Shown here in pieces: positions 21,101 through 31,350 of a DNA stretch of 64,000 nucleotides. The first letter of the stretch is position 1. Every line of letters starts with the position of its first letter. This stretch comes from Nephrocerus scutellatus (taxonomy: Eukaryota; Arthropoda; Insecta; Diptera; Pipunculidae): assembly GCA_947095585.1 (NCBI GenBank), contig OX352763.1, forward strand, positions 115,733,908 through 115,797,907, read 5' to 3'. The notes under the pieces were generated by a model. It was not told where the DNA came from and did not search any database. It saw only the letters and a list, made by a program, of their open reading frames with translations. The position numbers and the translations under genes are program-made.

Positions 21101-24100
21101 GTTACGCTTGATTTGGTCGCCGAGTCCTTATGCGACGGCGCAACTGTTCGAAGAGCTGAAACTGGGTAAAGCTGAGCCCGATGGAAAGCAAGCAGCGGGC
21201 ATTGGATCTGATGAGTCCGCTGGCGGCGTTGGCACTTGTGACACGCTCAATAAGTACAATTCGAATATTTTTGATTTTATGCTACGGCTGCCCGGCATAA
21301 ACTCGAGAAATATACACACAGTGATGAGGAACGGTGGCAGTTTGAAGGAGTTGCTGAAGAAAACGCAGGTTGGTTTTTTTTTTTTGGAAGTGAAACTTCC
21401 TTTGCGACGTATCTGTTTGAAATTTTGCGTTATGTTATGGGGGAAATGATTTAATAGAAGGGAAATAAGAGTTTCATTCCAAGGCTGTTAGTCTGTAAAC
21501 TTTTTGAAGGCGGATCTTGAAGGGTTCGTAAGGGGTATTGAGGGGAGTGGTGAGCAGTTCTTGAGGTGGTCTTGATGGGATCTTAAGGTGGTTCAGGTGG
21601 GTCTTAAGTGAGGTCTTGAGGTGATCTTGAGAGGTTTTTAAAAGGTGGAGTCTGATTATGCGGTCTTGAGGTGGTCCTGGGGGGAGTCTTGAGTGGATAC
21701 TGTAATAACGAAATTTAGGCATCAAATTAGGCTGAGAGAGCTACAAAGCTGCAAAGCTTCAAAGTCAACTAAGAGGCAAATCGTATAAAAGGAAAGACAC
21801 AAGAAGCATTGCTCTCTTTTCTGCGAAATCAGTAAGACGGTTCTCACGTACGGCATCGGCAACAATAATTCTCAGACACTGGAATACCAACTACAAATAG
21901 GAGAAGTGAACACCTCAGGCCGGAAGCTAAAAATAAACTCTGAAATATCCAACACCAAACTTGGTAACGAAGTCGATGACGGAGGAATTTTGGCGACGGG
22001 ATACGGGACAACCAACGTTGATCAGCGCTATAATTAGGTTAGTCCAGTTCTCTCAGTGTATTTGTTTAAATCCCCTTTCTTGGTTACGAGACTCTGGCGG
22101 GCCTTATTGGAAAGCCGGAAAATCATGATGAAGGGTGATATTTTCCCTTGTTAGGTGTAGAGACCCTTCTACTTCAGGGGTCTGGCGGACCTTACAGGAT
22201 TCCATCCTGAAGTTCGATCGCTGTAAGGGCCTAGTTTTCATATAGGAGAGAGTGAGCTGTGGGAGACCTGTTGCTTTCGACTGATCCCAGTTCAAATTCG
22301 CTTTCTTGGTTTCAAGACACTGGCGGGCCTTACAGGACTCCATCCTGAAGTTCGATCGCTGTAAGGGCCTAGTTTTCATATAGGAGAGAGTGAGCTGTGG
22401 GAGACCTGTTGCTTTCGACTGATCCCAGTTCAAATTCGCTTTCTTGGTTTCGAGACTCTGGCGGGCCTTACAGGACTACATCTCGAAACCCGGAAAATCT
22501 TAATAGGGTGATATTTTCCCTTGTTCGGTGTAGAAACCCTTCGGCTTCATGACTCTGGTGGGCCTTACAGGACTCCATCCTGAAGTTCGATATCTGTTAG
22601 GGCCTAGTTTTCATTCAGGAGATAGTGAGCAGTGGGAGACCTGCTGCTTTCGATTGATCTCAGTTTAAATCTCCTTTCTTGGTTTCGAGAGTGTGGCGTG
22701 CCTTACAGGACTCCTCGAAAGCCGGATAATCTTGATAGGGTGATATTTTCCTACTCTACTTCAGGGTTCGGGCGGGTCTTACAGGACTCCATCCTGAAGT
22801 TCAAACTCTTTCAGGGCCTAGTTCTCCATTTAGTAGAGGGTGAGCAGTGAGCCCGTATCACGTCGCTACGAAACCCGAGTCCGCGGCCGAGGAACCTGGA
22901 GTGACAGCGGCGCAACAAGAAAAGTAATATAATGGAAGTTTGTATTTGATTGTAATTGAAATTTAACGAGTCAAGCAAAGAAATATATTTTTTTTAGCGA
23001 AAGCAACGGTCTCTTGGTTGATAGACAAACGACCCTGGAGGCCGGCGAGCTTACCATAGCAAATATACCTCGTTACAATCTTGAGGGTTTTTATGAAGGG
23101 TCCTAAGAGACTTTTGAGATGTCCTTGAGGGGATCTTTTGAAGGTCCATTGTGGATCTGTAAGGGGGTCTTGAGAGGGTATTAAGGGGCTCTTGTGCGTT
23201 TCTTGAAGTGGTTGTAAAGACAATCTTGAGGGGGTTCTTGAGAGGGTCTTGAGGGGATTTAAGGGGGTTCTTTGGAGGTAATTTGTTGGGTCTGCAGGGG
23301 GTTTTTAGGGAATATTGTGGTGGTCTTGAGGTAGACATTTAGGGGATCTTAATGGGTCCTTAAGGTGGTCTTGAGGAGGTCTTGGTGTGGTGTAAAGAGG
23401 ATCTCGCAGTAGTTTTTAGAGGCTTTTCAAAGGTGTTTTTAAGTGATATTGAGGGTTTTAAGGGTCTTTAAGAGTTTTTTGAGGCGAGGCCTATGGTGGT
23501 CGAGGGCTTGTTTTTAGGATGGCCGAACGTCTTTTTTGAATCTTTAATGTCTTTTGAAGATAATTTTTAATAATTTAGTGTTCTTCGCCCATGCTAGGTG
23601 CTAGGTGTCCCGCCCACCAAAGCCTACCGAGCTTAATTCTCTTCACGATGTCGACATCGCGGTAACGCTCGTAGATCTCATCATTGTAGAGTCTCCGGAA
23701 TTGCATACGGGACCGAAAATTATCCGCAAGACATTTCTCTCGAACGTAGCTCAGACGGTTAAATTTATTTCATCCCCTGCCTAAGGGTGATGATTTCTAT
23801 CGTAGAAGCGAATTCCGGCCGTGTGACACTCCTTTATAAGATCCCATTACACGATCTGCTTCTCAAATTTGTTTCATGTATCTACCCTAGGTTTCTTTTG
23901 TTTCCTCACCTCTTTTAAGCTTCCACTTTTAGACACATTTTTAAGGTTGCCACATGGTGTTAAGGTTCATACCATACTCGAGCTATGATAAAATTGAAAG
24001 TTTATTCTTTACAAGCTCTCCCCCTCTTCCCTTTTCTTTCCTTTCAAATATTATTTATTCATTGAGGAAACTTTCCACACGACATATTAATAATCTCTTT

Positions 24101-24329
24101 CACATTTACACATTGGCAGGCGGAATTAAGTGAACTACTGGACTCAGAGGCGAACGCCAAAATGCTTTGGGATATCTTACACGTTGCCCATTTACCTGAA
24201 AAGGACGAGGTTGTTGCTCAAACAACAACAACAACAACTGGAAAAGCATTTAACCGGCATACAAGATTTCGTAGAGGAGCAGCAGCTGTGGCCGCTGCAC
24301 GCAGCGCTCGTGGTGGAACCAGATATTGA
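18152..24329 (+). CDS. mei-9: mei-9 / XPF (ERCC4): DNA repair endonuclease catalytic subunit
   Basis: Nine exons predicted from GT/AG sites and frame: 18152-18351, 18419-18580, 18639-19235, 19291-19445, 19502-20067, 20122-20445, 20502-20741, 20841-21368 and 24120-24329. They total 993 residues, slightly longer than typical XPF. The inactive SF2-helicase-like half (about 50-400) includes TRILVVDFLKNRIP and MRAHKIIESCQEAF. The ERCC4 nuclease fold has D723 (VDMREF), D751 (IGDYILTP), E761-R762-K763 (VERKSISDL) and D767, so the catalytic GDX(n)ERKX3D motif is intact. A C-terminal tandem HhH region (about 890-950, RLPGINSRNIHTVM) is split by the last intron. Residues after about 957 form a Thr run and an Ala/Arg-rich tail. 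With ERCC1 it cuts 5' of lesions in excision repair, and in flies it also acts in meiotic recombination. The final 2.75-kb intron is repeat-filled; the others are 54-99 bp. Confidence 0.95.
22085..22860. repeat. Composite tandem repeat with alternating ~137-bp and ~78-96-bp units
   Basis: The motif CTGGCGGGCCTTACAGGACT or a close variant starts near 22093, 22182, 22320, 22457, 22553, 22690 and 22768. Spacings are about 88, 138, 137, 96, 137 and 78 bp. Long units carry GAAGTTCGATCGCTGTAAGG and GAGAGTGAGCTGTGGGAGAC. Short units carry GATAGGGTGATATTTTCC instead. The alternation indicates a higher-order two-unit array. Confidence 0.8.
23080..23560. repeat. G-rich degenerate short tandem repeat (GGTCTTGAG-like)
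   Basis: Variants of GGGGTCTTGAGGGG with about 11-bp rhythm fill this stretch, and a shorter patch lies at 21500-21690. The complement (CCTCAAGACCCCC) closely resembles the array at 47630-48215, so the same simple-repeat family occurs at two places in opposite orientation. Confidence 0.7.
23580..23765 (-). mobile_element. RTE-type LINE 3' fragment, antisense in mei-9 intron
   Basis: Read on the minus strand it matches the end of the RTE copy at 53310-53480, sharing TTCCGGAGACTCTA, AATGATGAGATCTACGAGCG and TTACCGC-ATGTCG-CATCGT. It encodes the terminal RRLYNDEIYERYR region of the RT protein. It is short and 5' truncated. Confidence 0.85.
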
Positions 24330-24455
24330 GAAGAAAATTTGTTGCTATAGTTTCCAGGAGGCAAACCGCAAAAAAGCTGCGGCTATGTGGTTTTCGCCAC
24401 TTGTACAGTAAACAGTAAATTTATTTATTTAATTTTTTATTAATTGTGTTGTTTT

Positions 24456-24461
24456 ATTAAA
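24456..24461 (+). terminator. Candidate mei-9 polyadenylation signal ATTAAA
   Basis: This ATTAAA hexamer variant lies 127 bp past the mei-9 stop in a T-rich 3' flank. No perfect AATAAA is closer. It is a positional inference only. Confidence 0.4.
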
Positions 24462-25265
24462 GGCTTGAAGCGAAAAAATTCAGTTTCACAAGCGACCACA
24501 GTCAAATTCGATAAAATTCCAGATTTCAAAATGTGTCATAGCGCACCAAAATAGCAAAGGAAGGGAGTTACAAAAAAGCCAATCAGACAAAAGGGGGCTT
24601 TTGCATTTGGTCCGATGGGTCTACAATACTTTAACTCAATTGCCGCGTTCGGTGCTCATCTGACTGGCCGTCTGCATTCTATCAGGCCATCAGGCCAGCA
24701 GGCTCTATCTATCAGGCTGCATCATGCGACAATTTTATCTCATTTTCACTTTCAATCTCTCTCTCTCTGTACGTTTTTTAATCCAATTAATTGGTCTGTC
24801 AGTTTTATTATTTGATTAATTAGCACCTAAATTCCGTTGCTCCATTTCGGCCGGTGGTTAAGCGAAATGACTGCCGGCGGAGTTTTCACTTTCTCCCGTA
24901 CCCAACGTTGTGTGACAATCGTTTTTGAATGGTCCATCCATCCAGCAGGCACTCGCTTGGACAATTTCACACCTAAATATCCTGCATTTTTGTATAAATT
25001 TGTTGGTGCGGAGCGGTGGTGCTTTTCTGTGCAGAAATGCTATTTTCCGGTTGGCTTGGCTCATTGTTGCAATAAATGCGGTACAGACAGACAGACAGAC
25101 TCACTGAAATTGCACCGCGGTTCGTTGTCCTTTTGATGTGGTTACGATTTTTTTTGTGTCTGTTTGTTTGTTTGTGATGTTGAATGCATATGCATTTTAA
25201 AATTAAATTAAAATCATATTTTCGAAACTTAAAGCGAAAATAGGTTTTTGTTGGGATTTTGATAT
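24462..25265. other. Intergenic; contains a (GACA)n microsatellite
   Basis: No recognised coding sequence. ACAGACAGACAGACAGACT at about 25083-25101 is a short microsatellite, and CTCTCTCTCTCT lies at about 24757-24768. Open frames here overlap on opposite strands and lack family motifs. Confidence 0.5.
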
Positions 25266-26125
25266 TTTTAACGAAATTAACACAAATTTAAGGGGGAAAT
25301 TATTAGACACTTATAGGGATAGGGAGGCCAGGACCGGACAAAATGATAATGAAACTAAAACAACGCGAGTCCAAATGCTTTAATCAATGAATCATAGTTA
25401 AGGGAACACTACAAAAAAAACCCTGAACAAGAAAATATTACAAATAATGCAAGTAATGACGTAAGTGAGCCTTCAAAAATTCTTGGATACTCTATTGAAC
25501 AATTCGGACCTTTAGGAACTGGTTGGCGTCTATTTTGAAAGCCTGTAGATTAAACGATTCGGGAAACACGGAGTCGACCAATTGATTCCACATCGATGCC
25601 ACTGTCGAATAAAATGAGGATTTGAAAGATTGGGTTTTACAGAAAATGGTTTTAAGGCAAATCTTTGTTGTTAAGACTTGAAACGAGTGCTTGCCTTGCT
25701 GAAAAAGGACCTAGCACTAGAGAACGGGTGTTTGCAGAGCATCTACCGTAGTAAAATTTGTAGAAAACAGTTAAAGCTCCCACATTTCGTCTATGCCTCA
25801 AAGAATCATGAGATTAAGTATTGGTTACATCGTTTATAATATGGACAACTCTATTCTAAATTCTATTAAGATATTGAAAATGCGATCTTGGAGCCCCACC
25901 ACAAACATATGAATTAAATTTTTAAAAATTGGTCTAACATAAGACTTAATCTAAATCATAATACATCAGAGGGGGTGAAGTAGAAAATACAACGTTCTAT
26001 GAAGCCCAAACATTGGATCGGTCTTTCTGAAATTTCATAAATATGTTCCTTCCAGGAAAGCTCACTTGAAACTTTCAAACCTCAAACTTCTAAAGTGAAT
26101 CAGATCTCGCAATATTGGCACCATT
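25266..26125 (-). mobile_element. LINE C-terminal fragment and 3' UTR, antisense
   Basis: On the minus strand, the stretch from about 25610 reads SMWNQLVDSVFPESFNLQAF followed by a stop near 25504. This is the C-terminal signature (W-N-x-L/LP...F) of jockey/CR1-like ORF2 proteins. More degraded RT-like sequence, including ERPIQCLGFIERCIF, extends to about 26100. The downstream AT-rich part to about 25270 is probably its 3' UTR. Confidence 0.55.
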
Positions 26126-26159
26126 AATTACTGATTGCATAATTGAACAGCCTTCTGAG

Positions 26160-27295
26160 AAAAAAGACGTGACTGGAACTTATTTGGATGAGCGTTGTTG
26201 CCATTGCTAATGATATACCTATAGCTGTCTCAGGTAGGTTCCCAATAACGACCACAGAGGTTATGCAAAATGCCCTCTCAATCGTCACAGAATGGCCCAA
26301 AAGCTGTGAACTAGGAGTAAATTCGTCCAAAACAGAGCTAGTCCTCTTTACAAATAAATATAAAAAACCCAACAGTTACTCTAACCAGTCTAAACGGTAC
26401 CAGTCTAGTTTTCATCAATAAGTCGAAATTTCTGGGAACTATTCTGGATAAAAAGCTAAGTTGGAAACCGAATATTATAGAGAGAGTTAACAAAGCTACA
26501 AAAGCTCTATACGCGTGAAAAAGCGTTATCGGTAAAAGTTAAAAGATTAAAGCTGGTACACACTGGCTATATACTGCCGCAATAAGACCAATATACTGAT
26601 GTAAACCTACGTAAACCTTTTGGAGAAGGTACGAAGAACAGCATGTATGTACATTAGTGGGGTGTTTAAGGCAACTCCTGCACGCGCCCTAGAAGTAATG
26701 TTGCACCTGACTCGTGTAGATTTATACGGCAAGCAGAGAGCGGCCAATAGGGCTGCGCGACTGTGAGCAACACGTCAGTGGATATGTATTCAAACAGCTC
26801 ACTCGACGATCAATAACTCGCTAAGGGTAGAACTGGCAAACTTAGACTACACACTGCCGGTGTTTTGCTTCAACAAGGGTTTTCGGGCCATCTACCCCTC
26901 CAGAGAGCAATGGAGGGATGGATGGATGCAATGAGGTTTTTCACGGACGGCTCCAACCTCGACGGTAAAGTCGGTGCCGGAGTCTACTGTGACAAAACTA
27001 ACGTAAACTTTTTCGTTCGGCTCCCCGACCTTTGCAGCGTGTATCAGGCTGAGGTGACAGCGATTGAGGAGGCAGTGACCGGCCTGAGACATAATATAGT
27101 ATCGTTAACCGATATTGTAATTTATGTAGACAATCAGGCGGCAATCAAATCGCGGGATTCAGTCTCAATGACGTCGGGGGTAGTGATAAGCTGCCACATA
27201 TTCCTCAAGGAGGTGAGTGAGTATTTCAACATCCGCTTAGTCTGGGTCACCCGTCACTCTGATCAGTGAGTCAGTTACACCATAAAATCACGAGC
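26160..27295 (+). mobile_element. I/LOA-like LINE relic (RT end + RNase H)
   Basis: The RT catalytic YADD box is altered (reads AIANDIPIAVSGRFP near 26205), followed by ALSIVTEWPKSCELGVNSSK (26265-26330). The frame then breaks repeatedly through the region equivalent to KVRRSACLCMSTALRTTP of the 1.2-kb copy. The RNase H domain is best preserved (26935-27160): FFTDGSNLDGKVGAGVYCDK, then VYQAEVTAIEEAV (metal-binding Glu) and IYVDNQAAIKS (Asp). The copy ends abruptly near 27295 without the family 3' UTR. Confidence 0.75.
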
Positions 27296-27589
27296 AGAAC
27301 GTTACTGTTGGTCACTAAGAATTTCGTTTTTATCAAGCTGATAATTGTCAGCGTTTCCAAGACCTTGCAAAGAATGTATGTAAGTGCGAGGAAGGAGACG
27401 AAGGGTCGCTTTTTTTGGGTATTGTCTGGAAAAAGGTTGTTTTTTAACTTCTCGGGGAGAGCCCAGAAGAATAGAACAGATGGAAAAGCTTACCCAATGG
27501 TAATTATTTTTATAAGCAATACCCCAGCCCATTTGCCACTGCGACCTAAAAGATACCTATTGTATCATAGGGTGTATTTACTCTAAGAG

Positions 27590-28580
27590 ACGTAAAATCT
27601 CCCTTGTAATGGATAGTGTGTCCTTAGTAGCTCTGTCTCTGAGGCCACACCAATTTCGTTAAGGTCACACTGCAAGCCACAATGACCTGTTAGAAAACTC
27701 ACCAGCTTCCTAATGCTATCACTAGTAAAATTAAGGATTTCCTTGTAGGAACATGGCCTGATTAATTGTTTGTATTACCTCAGCCCCAGAACGATTTCTT
27801 AGTGGGCCAGACGAAGTTTGTGTTCCCAGCAATTTATTAGTGCTGTGGCGGCAGCCCAGTTGACACCGCAGTAGGGTTCAGGTTATATGAACGCAAATTT
27901 CGAGCTAGTCCTATTAAGTTCATCTGCAGATTCATTGTCTTCAATTCCCTGATGACCAGAGACCCAACCGAGTTTCACTCTGTCAGTTTTTGACTGATAA
28001 CGAGTACATTTTAAGTTGGACGACAGCGCTTTATGTGCTGCCTGGCTATTTGAAAAGATATATAATATAGCGCCCTTTATGCCTTTACTAAGGTTAATTT
28101 TGAAAAACCATGGGACTTTTTACCGAGACTGGTGTCTTTGGACCCAAACTCCAGTTTCCATCTTCGATCCATCTGTGAACCAAACCAGACTTCTAGCGTC
28201 CAGTGCAGGAACACCATTGCACCAGTTTACCCGGTCCCATATTTCTACCTTAAATAACCTGCCGAAAGAGTACTCCCTGACCATAATGCCGGGGATTGTG
28301 CAGAGTATGTCTCCTTCGGGAATTAAGTCAAGAATTTCCAAGTGTCCCACATAGACAGGCAATTCCTTGAAGCTTCTTAAAGTTAGTTGCGGTTGTCCGT
28401 TCAAGAATTTTCGGCCACCAAACGATGGACGCGTACCTCATTGTATACATCCAATTCATCAATTTAGGAGTAAGACACCAAGTTCTGCCGTAAAGGCGTC
28501 TACTGGCCCTTAAGGCCCTAGTGGTGCGTTCGATGGCGGACTGGATATGAGAATTCCGTTTATCAAGGATGATGTCGAGA
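27590..28580 (-). mobile_element. I/LOA-like LINE relic on minus strand
   Basis: Minus-strand pieces in order are RALRASRRLYGRTWCLTP (about 28530-28475), the post-RT region with IVWWPKILERTTATN and KLQGIACLC (28430-28345), a clean 94-residue open stretch 28404-28120 whose end reads LDARSLVWFTDGSKMETGVW (start of RNase H), and degraded RNase H continuing to about 27600. It belongs to the same broad RNase H LINE group as the plus-strand copy ending at 27295, with which it sits nearly tail to tail. Confidence 0.65.
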
Positions 28581-28825
28581 TATTTACCCTAACCTAAGCA
28601 ATGGAAATGACCGCTTCGATGAACACCTCTTCAAAATAGTGTTGAGATCCTTTGGCACTGCGCCAGTACGAATGAAGATCTGTCCTATGTTCAATACTCG
28701 GAGGTTCCGGCGGCAACAATGTACATGCTGGAAGCGTGGAGCTAGCCACAAAATGCACAGCAAACCGATTAGCCTTGTCGTTAGAGTTGACCGCTGGAAT
28801 GATGTTATAAATGAGCGTTTGAATT

Positions 28826-28954
28826 GACTTGCACATGTGTGCAAAGTTTGAATAAAATCGGCCTTTAGGCAGTGGGTTAAAAATTTATAACAAAAGTCCG
28901 TCAGCCAGCCAGCCACAAGCACACAAGCACCACGGACATGCGCCGAAGTTAATA
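28826..28954 (+). repeat. Dispersed repeat 'GAAGTTAAT', copy 2, left half
   Basis: It contains GACTTGCACATGTGTGCAAAG, AATAAAATCGGCCTTTAGG, GTGGGTTAAAAATTTATAAC and finally GAAGTTAATA, where the mariner element begins. The family sequence that should follow (TAGAGAATTTA-like) resumes at 30260 after the mariner. Confidence 0.85.
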
Positions 28955-30259
28955 AAGGGTCCGCCAAATAACTTTTTTTTTTTTTGAAAATGCTATAAAA
29001 AAAAAACTACTGAATATTTTCTCAAATTTCTTTTTTTACTTGAAAGTACAATCCTTCCGGTTAACAATGGAAAATAATTTCATTCAAATGGCTGCCTCGG
29101 CTGGCCATGCAGTAGCCTACACGATCGGTCCAATTTTTAAGCACATTATCGATTGTGTGCAGCTGTATTTCACCAATGGCTTCACGAATATTGTCCTTTA
29201 AAGCGTCAATTGTCTCTGGCTTGTCGGCGTAACACTTATCTTTTAGGGCACCCCACAAATAATAGTCCAACGGTGTCAAATCGCAGCTCCGAGGTGGCCA
29301 AACGACATCAGCTCTGCGGCTGATAATGCGATCTTCAAAAACAGGGCGCAAAACATCGAGTGTAGCTTCGGCTGTGTGGCACGTAGCGCCGTCCTGTTGA
29401 AACCAAATGTTGCCAATATCCTCCTCTTCAATTTTTGTGAACAAAAATTCGTTCAACATGGCCCGATAACGATCGCCATTGACTGTAACGGCCACTCATT
29501 GCTCATTTTCGAAGAAAAATGGCCCAATTATGCCTCTGGACCAAAATCCGCACCAAACAGTGACTCGTTTTGGGTGTACCGGCTTTTCAATGTATGCGTG
29601 CGGGTTTTCTGTGCCCCAAATGCGACAATTTTGCTTGTTTACATAGCCGCCAAGATCAAAATGAGCTTCATCCGAAAAGATGATTTTTTTGGCAAAATCG
29701 GCATCTTCTGTAAGTCGATCGCAGGCCCACTCAGCGAAGCGAAAACGCATTGGATGGTCAGTTGGCTTCAACTCCTGAACCAATTGGACTTTGTATGGCG
29801 TCATACCAAGGTCTTTATGCAAAATTCGTCTCAATGATGTCTCCGAAATGTTCAATTGTTGAGAACGACGGTGAATTGATGTTGATGGCGCTTCACGCAC
29901 ACTTTCTGCCACAGCATCAATATTCTCGGGTGTACGCACTGTTTTTGGCTTTTCACGCTTTGATTTATCGATGAGGATGCCAGTTTCTTTCACTTTTTTC
30001 ACAAGATAACGAACATACGGAGCTGACGGTGCTTCTCTTCTTCCAAAATCCGTACGCAATTTTCGCACACATTCTGCAACATTACCATGATTTTCAAAGT
30101 AATGTCGCAATATTTCCCAGCGTTGTTCAAGCGTATACACAACCATATTCGTTCAGCGGAAGGATACAACTAATTATCTGTCAAATCAGACATGAGCTAA
30201 GTGTTACCATTCACGAAATAAGCACTAGTTGAAAAAAAAACTTTAGATGGCGGACCCGG
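28955..30259 (-). mobile_element. DD41D mariner-like transposon, near complete, TA target duplication
   Basis: The terminal inverted repeats are GGGTCCGCC followed by AAATAACTTTTTTTT on the left (from 28957) and, read inward on the minus strand, GGGTCCGCCATCTAAAGTTTTT on the right (from 30257). Each end is bordered by TA (28953-28954 and 30260-30261), the standard mariner target duplication. The element is about 1.3 kb with one transposase gene on the minus strand. It is inserted in a dispersed repeat whose sequence resumes exactly at the right-hand TA. Confidence 0.9.
29061..30146 (-). pseudogene. DD41D mariner transposase with one in-frame stop
   Basis: The reading frame of 361 codons is collinear from MVVYTLEQRWEILRHYF (helix-turn-helix region, residues 1 to about 60, second HTH to about 125) to EIIFHC. 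It is interrupted only by a TGA at 29496-29498, about residue 217, between FFFENEQ and the VAVTVNGDRY that follows. The catalytic residues are D in FSDEAHFDLG (about 157), D in WFQQDGATCH (about 252) and D in CDLTPLDYYLWG (about 294), with 41 residues between the second and third. All three are intact. The single stop and well-kept ends suggest recent loss of function. A full read-through product would have the length normal for mariner transposases. Confidence 0.9.
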
Positions 30260-30285
30260 TATAAAGAACTTAACAACATTTTAAT
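30260..30285 (+). repeat. Dispersed repeat copy 2, right end resumed after mariner
   Basis: TATAAAGAACTTAACAAC corresponds to the family continuation TATAGAGAATTTATAAAA seen at 56362 and 63800, showing that the mariner split this repeat. Confidence 0.7.
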
Positions 30286-30289
30286 TCAA

Positions 30290-31350
30290 ATGAAATGAAA
30301 ATACGCGCCATCTGTAATTTCTATCTCCAAATGCGATTTTCATTAACCCATCATGAGTGTTGGCCACAAATTGGTTGCAATTGTCCGTCATCCATCTGGC
30401 TTCTGGCTGATTAAATGAACTGTCAATGGATGCATCCATAAATCGATAAATGTCAATTACTCATTCCGATAGACGACGACGTATCGATTCAGCCCGACGG
30501 AGTCCTTTGTGCCTAACGGCCAGTGCGGTCAGAAGTGGACGTAGATTGCATTTCATATATATCTCATATTCATGGAAAGCTTTACACACACACACTGCAA
30601 TCATAATCAGGAAAAAAATGGTTTTTTAATTTTTCACATGACCAGGTTGGTTTTGCCGGAACGGCAGGCAGCAACAAACATATCGCGCCGGAAGCGGCGT
30701 ACATTGGAAAAAAATTGCCAACTATTCTGATAAGAGTTTACCTCATTCGTCGTCACCACCGACAAAGGATACACACTCTTTGAATAGCAATCACAAAAAG
30801 GTGTCTCCTGATGAATGGTAGCCTGGCCGACTTGGACTGAATGACTGCGAACAGCCGGCTGCGGGACATTCGCACATTTAATTGAATTTTGACCAAAAAT
30901 TGATTCAATTTTGATGCGGACGCATAGTCGCCTCGCCAGCCAACTCCTCCTGTGGGATATTGTGTTTTTATTATTTTCGTGGTGTGTGGTCAACTACTGA
31001 GTGGACACTTTGCCCAAAGGGATTCAATTCCAATTTGGCTAGGATTTCTATTTTTTTCTGATCTGAGTCGAGTTGTTGTTCTTTGTGCTCTGAACGAAAA
31101 TATTGTCATAGTTTTTGTCGGAGATTTCTGGCATTGCGTGAAGGCAACACCGAAGGAATTCCCTTTTTATGACGACATCGATATCCATGACACCAAAAAA
31201 AAAAACAAAATTTTCTCCCACCCGCCTTTTGAATAAAGAAAATACGGAAGGGAAGACGAAAAAACTCATCATAATTTCGAAAAACTGACTCTTCAGTCGA
31301 CGAAGAGGTTAAAATAATACAGGAAGACTGCATTGTTGTTATCCCGAAGG
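30290..31350. other. Non-coding, no recognised feature
   Basis: It contains a CA-rich microsatellite (ACACACACACAC near 30586) and A-rich runs near 31195. The open frames are short and conflict between strands. I recognise nothing coding. Confidence 0.5.

Larger units (their letters stand above)
21369..24119 (+). other. mei-9 last intron, expanded and repeat-filled
   Basis: The donor CAG|GTTGGT and the acceptor TTGGCAG|GCGGAA keep the frame between KELLKKTQ and AELSELL, which are contiguous HhH residues in XPF. Inside are G-rich tandem sequence (about 21500-21690 and 23080-23560), a composite satellite (22085-22860), an antisense RTE fragment (23580-23765) and unexplained sequence. A TATAAAA word (21785-21791) inside a stretch starting TGTAATAACG (21701) could be an old LTR promoter, but no partner LTR was found. 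Confidence 0.85.

Noticed and set aside
21701..22060. Solo LTR in the mei-9 intron (TGTAATAACG start and TATAAAA box)
   Set aside because: No CA-type end, target duplication or partner LTR could be identified.
28594..28836. 80-residue minus-strand open frame before the dispersed repeat
   Set aside because: No family motif is recognised; it overlaps another frame and is bounded by LINE and repeat sequence.
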